A DNA stretch of 64,000 nucleotides from Phycisphaerales bacterium. GTDB taxonomy: Bacteria; Planctomycetota; Phycisphaerae; Phycisphaerales; SM1A02. The DNA is taken from contig JAQWMQ010000020.1 in the NCBI GenBank assembly GCA_029246705.1, positions 1 to 64,000 of the forward strand, in the 5' to 3' direction. Below, one piece after another: positions 59,890 to 64,000 of this stretch. The notes under the pieces are model-generated. The model made no database searches. It was not told the origin of the DNA and worked only from the letters and a program-made list of their open reading frames with translations. The position numbers were made by a program, and so were the translations under genes. Numbering within the stretch: position 1 is the stretch's first letter; each line of letters opens with the position of its first letter.

Positions 59890-60264
59890 TCAGACGCGAC
59901 GACGCTTGCGGGGGCGACATCCGTTGTGGGGGATGCCGGTGTGGTCCTCGATGGCCGTGACCTTGATGCCGTTGGCCTGGAGTGCGGTGATCGCCGACTC
60001 CCGACCGGGGCCAGGGCCTCGGACATGGACTTCAAGCTCGCGCATGCCCATTCGCTTGGCCTTGACCGCGCAGCGTTCGCTGGCGCGGGTGGCGGCGAAG
60101 GGGGTCGACTTGCGCGATCCCTTGAAGCCGACGGTTCCGGCGGAGTCCCAGCAGAGGGTCTCGCCATTGACGTCGGTGATGGTGATCATCGTGTTGTTGA
60201 AGGTGGCCTTGATGTGGGCCACGCCCTTCAACACGTTCTTGCGGATTTTCTTCTTGCTTGCCAT
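59890..60264 (-). CDS. rpsK: 30S ribosomal protein uS11
   Basis: The 124-residue protein has the S11 features: [12 protein letters not shown] near 15-26, [10 protein letters not shown], and the C-terminal [12 protein letters not shown]. It forms part of the small-subunit platform near the mRNA exit. A GTG two codons upstream could also start it. Confidence 0.97.
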   Translation of the reverse strand: MASKKKIRKNVLKGVAHIKATFNNTMITITDVNGETLCWDSAGTVGFKGSRKSTPFAATRASERCAVKAKRMGMRELEVHVRGPGPGRESAITALQANGIKVTAIEDHTGIPHNGCRPRKRRRV

Positions 60265-60319
60265 GGTCACTTAGTTCCCAGGGAGTTCGGAGCACAATCG
60301 CTCGATCGACTCCGATTGA

Positions 60320-60697
60320 TCAACCCTTGACGCCCTTCTTGCCGGCGACGGTACGCTTGCGACCCTTACGGGTGCGGGCATTGCAGCGTGTGCGCTGACC
60401 GCGGACCGGGAGTCCCTTTCGATGACGTTCACCACGCCAGCAGCGGGTGTCCTTCAGACGTTGGATGTCCTGCTGCACCTGGCGGCGAAGCGCACCTTCC
60501 ACGACGTGGTTGGTGTCGATCTCGCCTGCGATTCCGGCGACCTCGTGGTCGGCCAGGTCCTTGGCGCGGGTGTCAGGATCGACCCCGACCTTCGCAAGGA
60601 TGTCCTTCGAGGTGGCTGGACCGACCCCGTGGACGTACTGCAGTGAGTACAGGATCTTCTTGTTCTCTGGAATGTCGACGCCTGCAATACGAGGCAT
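60320..60697 (-). CDS. rpsM: 30S ribosomal protein uS13
   Basis: A 125-residue protein at the top of the small-subunit head. It starts Met-Pro-Arg-Ile-Ala-Gly-Val-Asp-Ile-Pro, has Gly-Val-Gly near 24-26 and Gly-Leu-Pro-Val-Arg-Gly-Gln-Arg-Thr near 95-103, and ends Lys-rich. All are typical. It lies between rpmJ and rpsK on one transcript. Confidence 0.97.
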   Translation of the reverse strand: MPRIAGVDIPENKKILYSLQYVHGVGPATSKDILAKVGVDPDTRAKDLADHEVAGIAGEIDTNHVVEGALRRQVQQDIQRLKDTRCWRGERHRKGLPVRGQRTRCNARTRKGRKRTVAGKKGVKG

Positions 60698-60733
60698 GGT
60701 CTCGCGCTCCGTTCGTGGCCCGCTGTGCGGGGT

Positions 60734-60850
60734 TCAGCCCTGTCGGGCCTTCAACCTCGGGTTCTTCTTGTTGATGACGTACCGCTTCCCCTTGCGGATC
60801 ACGATCTGGCAGTCTTTGGTCCTGCGCTTGATACTACTTTGAACCTTCAT
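60734..60850 (-). CDS. rpmJ: 50S ribosomal protein bL36
   Basis: A 38-residue protein found by reading the gap between infA and rpsM: it begins [10 protein letters not shown] and ends Arg-Gln-Gly, as in the family. Only Cys14 of the usual zinc ligands (Cys11, Cys14, Cys27, His32) is kept, so this is a zinc-free form, like the L31 in this window. It sits 72 bases after infA and 37 bases before rpsM. Confidence 0.93.
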   Translation of the reverse strand: MKVQSSIKRRTKDCQIVIRKGKRYVINKKNPRLKARQG

Positions 60851-60921
60851 GGGGCCTGTCCTTGCTGAATTCCTGAATCTCGATGAGTCATTGGTGGTTG
60901 CTGGTAAATCGATGCGGGTGG

Positions 60922-61242
60922 TCAGGACTGACCACTCGTGGGTTTGGTCTGCCCCTCGGCCGGAGCAGCATCACCCTGGGCAGCGGGCTGTCCAGGTGCG
61001 TCGCCACCACGTTCACGCCTGGGCATGGGACCTCGATAGATGATCCGACCCTTGGTCATGTCGTAGGGGCTGATTTCAACGGTGACCGTATCACCCGGGA
61101 CGGTCCTGATACGGGCGGTCTTCATCTTACCGCTGATGTAGGCAAGAATCTCATGGTCATTCGGCAATCTGACGCGGAACTGCGCATTAGGGAGCGCTTC
61201 CACGACCTCAGCCTCGAGTGTGATCTTTTCTTCCTTGGCCAT
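60922..61242 (-). CDS. infA: Translation initiation factor IF-1 with C-terminal tail
   Basis: The first 72 residues are the S1-fold IF-1: [10 protein letters not shown], Gly-Lys-Met-Lys and Gly-Asp-x-Val-x-Val-Glu. A further 34 residues rich in Gly, Ala, Pro and Gln make it 106 long, against 72 normally. It binds the ribosomal A site during initiation. The start follows two bases after the stop of map. Confidence 0.94.
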   Translation of the reverse strand: MAKEEKITLEAEVVEALPNAQFRVRLPNDHEILAYISGKMKTARIRTVPGDTVTVEISPYDMTKGRIIYRGPMPRRERGGDAPGQPAAQGDAAPAEGQTKPTSGQS

Positions 61243-61244
61243 GC

Positions 61245-62213
61245 CTACTCTTTACCGCACTTTCTAGCGACCACGGAGTTTCGGGCCCCGTCGGTCAGGA
61301 CGTCGCTACCGGATCTGGTGACTGCAATCGTATGCTCGAGATGACAGCTGACGGCGCCGGAGACGGTACGAACCGTCCATCCGTCGGCATCCTTCCGGGT
61401 ATCGATCCGGGGGGCACGCCGGCCTTCGGACGACACCGCGTCAGGGTCCTGCCCCAGCATGACCAGCATCGGCTCGACGGCGAGCACCATGCCAGGACGG
61501 AGGGTGAAGTCCCCCCGATGCTTCAGGGACAAGGTCATGACGCTTGGAGCACTGGGTGATTCATGAAGCTTGCGTCCGATGCCATGGCCGACGTAGTCCT
61601 CGACCACGCCGAAACCGGCTTCTGCAGATCGTTCTTCCATCTCGGAAGCGATCGCACTCCAACGGACACCAGGACGAATTCGCCTGATGGCGAGTTCGAG
61701 CACCGACCGCGTCGCTGCCAGGAGCATGCGGTGTGCTTCCTTCATGGCACCCACCGAGACGGTGATTGCCGCATCCGCACACCAGCCATCGAGTCTGACG
61801 CCACAATCGATCGAGACGAGGTCTCCGTCCTCGAGCGCCTGCTGTCCCGGCACACCGTGGATGACGGCGTCATTCACGCTGATGCAGGCGATGGCGGGAA
61901 AGCCCTGCCCGCGAACGTATTCGGGATAGTGCAGGAAGAGGGGCTCGGCACCGGCGTCTTCGATGGTGGCTCGTGCCGCTTCATCGAGATCACGGGTTCG
62001 TGCACCGGCGACGCACTGTGCTGCGGCTGCCTCGAGGGCACCACGCAGGACCGTTCCTGCTGCCCTGATCGACTCGATCTCCGATTCGGTGCGCAGCGCC
62101 GGTGCCGCCGCGCCGGGTGCGCGGAGTCCGGTACGAGCACCACGCACCGACACCCCCGCCGCGGTATCCGCGTCGTTGGTGCTGGTGGTGAATGATCGAG
62201 TGGTCATGACCAT
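61245..62213 (-). CDS. map: Methionine aminopeptidase
   Basis: This removes the initiator Met from new proteins. Five metal ligands are intact: Asp in Ser-Ile-Asp-Cys-Gly, Asp in Cys-Ala-Asp-Ala, His in Gly-His-Gly-Ile-Gly, Glu in Val-Glu-Pro-Met and Glu in His-Leu-Glu-His-Thr. It is about 322 residues, longer than the usual 250-265, because of an N-terminal extension of about 50 residues and a charged insert before the last ligand. The start is uncertain within about 30 bases: GTG 62237 and ATG 62213 or 62207 are options. The usual upstream adk is missing. Confidence 0.92.
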   Translation of the reverse strand: MVMTTRSFTTSTNDADTAAGVSVRGARTGLRAPGAAAPALRTESEIESIRAAGTVLRGALEAAAAQCVAGARTRDLDEAARATIEDAGAEPLFLHYPEYVRGQGFPAIACISVNDAVIHGVPGQQALEDGDLVSIDCGVRLDGWCADAAITVSVGAMKEAHRMLLAATRSVLELAIRRIRPGVRWSAIASEMEERSAEAGFGVVEDYVGHGIGRKLHESPSAPSVMTLSLKHRGDFTLRPGMVLAVEPMLVMLGQDPDAVSSEGRRAPRIDTRKDADGWTVRTVSGAVSCHLEHTIAVTRSGSDVLTDGARNSVVARKCGKE

Positions 62214-62248
62214 GGTTGATCTCGAGCCGGTCTGCACGGTGGTGCAGG

Positions 62249-63661
62249 TCAGCTGCGTGCGCTCCTAACTCGAGGACCCTTGGGATCGTCACCGGAAAGG
62301 AATCCGGAGTAGTTCCGCATGAGCAGGTTGGCTTCGATTCGCTGGATGAGGTCCAGGGAGACGCTGACCACGATCAGGAGACCGGTTCCTCCAAGGAACT
62401 GGGAGACCATGAACGGTATGCCGAAGCGTTCGGCGACGATCGCCGGTATCACCGCGATGATCGCCAGGAAACCCGCACCTACGAAGGTGATGCGTTCCAT
62501 CACCGTTTCGAGGTACTCGGCGGTCCGTGGCCCCGGTCTGAGGCCCGGTATGAACGAACCATGGTCCTTCAACTGTTTCGCCATGTCGTCAGGACTGAAC
62601 TGGACGGTGGTCCAGAAGTAACTGAAGAAGTAGATCAGCATGATCTCGATCAGGATGTAGGGATACATGCCGATCTGGAAGTTGGCGGAGAGGAACTGCG
62701 TGGTTGCGATCCACCATTCCCATGAATCTCCCTGGCTGGCGCGAGTCGCCATCCACCCGAAGATCGCCGAGGGGAAGATCATCAACGAACTGGCGAAGAT
62801 GATCGGCATCACGCCGGCGTGGTTCACACGCAACGGCAGGTAATGGCGCTGGCCGCCGAAGACCCGTCGCCCACGCGTGTGCTTCGCCTGCTGGATCGGG
62901 ATCCTGCGTTGAGCGATCGTGATGATGATCGCACCTGCGGTCACACCAACGAATGCCACCACGAGGAAGATCACCGGAAGCAGGCCTATCTTGCCCTGCT
63001 CGGCCTGCTGGCTGGGATCAAAGTTCGAATAGACCCATCCAATGGCGTTTGGCATTCGAGCCAGGATGCCTGCGGTCAGGATCAGGGAGACACCGTTACC
63101 GATGCCGTACTTGTCGATCTGTTCGCCGAGCCACATCAGGAAGACACTGCCGGCGGTGAGTGCGGTCAGGCCGGCCACCAGGAAGATGATGTGGTTGGTG
63201 CCGGTCGAGAACTGCGGCTGGACGAGATTCTGCGTCCTGAGATACCAGAGCCACATGAAGCCCTGGATGATGCAGAGCCCGACCGTCGAGTATCGAGTCC
63301 ACTCGGTGATCTTCTGCTGGCCGGAGGCGCCTTCCTTCTTCAGGGCCTGCAACGAAGGCAGGACCGACTGAAGCAGCTGGAAGATGATCGATGCGGTGAT
63401 GTAGGGCATGATGCCCAGACCGAAGATCGTCGACTGGCTCAGGGAACCACCGGAGAAGATCGACGCGAACTGCGCGATCCGGGCGAATCCGGTCTGGGAC
63501 TCCTCCATCGCCTTTTCCGCTGACCGAGCGAGCTCGGACTGATCCACGCCGATGAGCGGGATCCAGAAACCAATGCGGTAGATCACCAGCATTGAAAGCG
63601 TGAAGAGGACCTTGTTCCGAAGATCGGCGATCCTGAAGATGTTGAAGAAGGCTTGGAGCAT
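62249..63661 (-). CDS. secY: Protein translocase subunit SecY
   Basis: SecY forms the protein-conducting channel of the inner membrane. The 470-residue protein has ten predicted membrane helices, Gly-Ile-Met-Pro-Tyr-Ile-Thr-Ala-Ser-Ile-Ile in the second, Tyr-Gly-Ile-Gly-Asn-Gly-Val-Ser in the fifth region, and Pro-Gly-Leu-Arg-Pro-Gly before the ninth. All are standard. It follows rplO by 58 bases and precedes map. Confidence 0.97.
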   Translation of the reverse strand: MLQAFFNIFRIADLRNKVLFTLSMLVIYRIGFWIPLIGVDQSELARSAEKAMEESQTGFARIAQFASIFSGGSLSQSTIFGLGIMPYITASIIFQLLQSVLPSLQALKKEGASGQQKITEWTRYSTVGLCIIQGFMWLWYLRTQNLVQPQFSTGTNHIIFLVAGLTALTAGSVFLMWLGEQIDKYGIGNGVSLILTAGILARMPNAIGWVYSNFDPSQQAEQGKIGLLPVIFLVVAFVGVTAGAIIITIAQRRIPIQQAKHTRGRRVFGGQRHYLPLRVNHAGVMPIIFASSLMIFPSAIFGWMATRASQGDSWEWWIATTQFLSANFQIGMYPYILIEIMLIYFFSYFWTTVQFSPDDMAKQLKDHGSFIPGLRPGPRTAEYLETVMERITFVGAGFLAIIAVIPAIVAERFGIPFMVSQFLGGTGLLIVVSVSLDLIQRIEANLLMRNYSGFLSGDDPKGPRVRSARS

Positions 63662-63719
63662 CGAGTGTTCTATCGGCTTGGGTGCCTGGGTGCGTGGTTT
63701 CGAAGCACGTTCAGGAGCT

Positions 63720-64000
63720 TCACACGTCGGTCGCCGTTCCTCCGGCTTCCTCGATCTTCTTGCGTGCCGCAGTGGAGAACTTCGCTGCGGTGATGGTGAA
63801 CTTCTTGGTCAGCTCTCCTTCACCGAGCACCTTGAGCGGCAGATTCGTGTCTCGAACCACTCGATTGGCGGCGAGCAGCGCCACGTCGATCGTGGTGCCG
63901 GCATCAAACCGTTCCTCGAGAACCTTGAGGTTCACGACGTGGTAGTTCTTGCGGAAGTCGGCGTTGGAGAACCCGCGCTTCGGATAGCGCTGGAACCAGG
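63720..64000 (-). CDS. rplO: 50S ribosomal protein uL15, C-terminal part
   Basis: The window ends inside this gene; about 93 codons are visible. They carry Pro-Lys-Arg-Gly-Phe-Ser-Asn and Val-Val-Asn-Leu, the L15 signature region, and the C-terminal Lys-Val-Leu-Gly-Glu-Gly-Glu-Leu and Phe-Thr-Ile-Thr-Ala-Ala-Lys-Phe-Ser. It ends Ala-Thr-Asp-Val. rplO-secY is the classic end of the spc operon. Confidence 0.95.
   Translation of the reverse strand, partial: WFQRYPKRGFSNADFRKNYHVVNLKVLEERFDAGTTIDVALLAANRVVRDTNLPLKVLGEGELTKKFTITAAKFSTAARKKIEEAGGTATDV

Noticed and set aside
1-64000. CRISPR arrays, insertion sequences, prophage, attachment sites
   Set aside because: No spaced repeats, transposase, integrase or phage gene was found; the few tandem repeats have units of 12-17 bp and only two or three copies.

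Overview
The window is about 64 kb of GC-rich, gene-dense chromosome. I infer a Planctomycetota bacterium, most likely of the class Phycisphaerae. The reasons are two exported proteins ending in a PEP-CTERM-like tail (Pro-Gly motif, hydrophobic helix, Arg run), five secreted proteins with Cys-flanked dockerin-like calcium repeats ending in 'WG', a HU protein with a histone-H1-like Lys/Arg tail, and a TolQ/TolR-type membrane operon. This is inference from protein style; no rRNA is present. No phage, insertion sequence, CRISPR array or plasmid gene was seen.

Layout. 0-18 kb: tRNA-Asn, rpmE, prfA, a Sel1-repeat lipoprotein, glyA, a secreted EEP-fold protein coupled to an O6-alkylguanine-DNA alkyltransferase, UDP-glucose dehydrogenase, two tandem FHA proteins, an H1-like HU protein, then a minus-strand run (membrane protein, PfkB kinase, DPP-IV-like peptidase, MurQ, serpin). 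18-26 kb: hutH-hutU, a Sua5-type threonylcarbamoyl-AMP synthase overlapping a TolC-like lipoprotein, an SH3-like exported protein and tRNA-Ala. 26-31 kb: secreted beta-helix/dockerin-like proteins, a dockerin-like intradiol-dioxygenase fusion and a catalytically dead HtrA. 31-35 kb: two small membrane proteins, rsmJ and a reverse-transsulfuration pair. 35-45.3 kb: eight minus-strand genes, six of the seven junctions being 4-nt overlaps, encoding a von Willebrand A (vWA) protein, an ExbB/TolQ-like channel, two ExbD/TolR-like proteins and four large exported or membrane-anchored proteins. 45.4-50.4 kb: pyrH-frr, a PEP-CTERM-like protein, nrdR, thrS. 50.4-56.5 kb: two paralogous dockerin-like proteins with hydrophobic Gly/Ala/Cys C-termini resembling halocin C8, a DUF2237 protein, an EF-hand/ClpP-fold protein, infC with an AUU start, and another PEP-CTERM protein. 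56.9-64 kb: pheS and the end of the spc/alpha ribosomal operon (rplO-secY-map-infA-rpmJ-rpsM-rpsK-rpoA-rplQ), without adk and rpsD.

How it works together. Most of the window is housekeeping (translation, one-carbon and sulfur metabolism, histidine breakdown, pyrimidine phosphorylation). The lineage-specific part is a large exported proteome. The best candidate for an undescribed system is the 35.0-45.3 kb operon: a proton-driven ExbB-ExbD-type motor whose usual TonB/TolA partner appears to be replaced by a membrane-anchored vWA protein with an intact MIDAS site, co-translated with large TPR-like periplasmic proteins.
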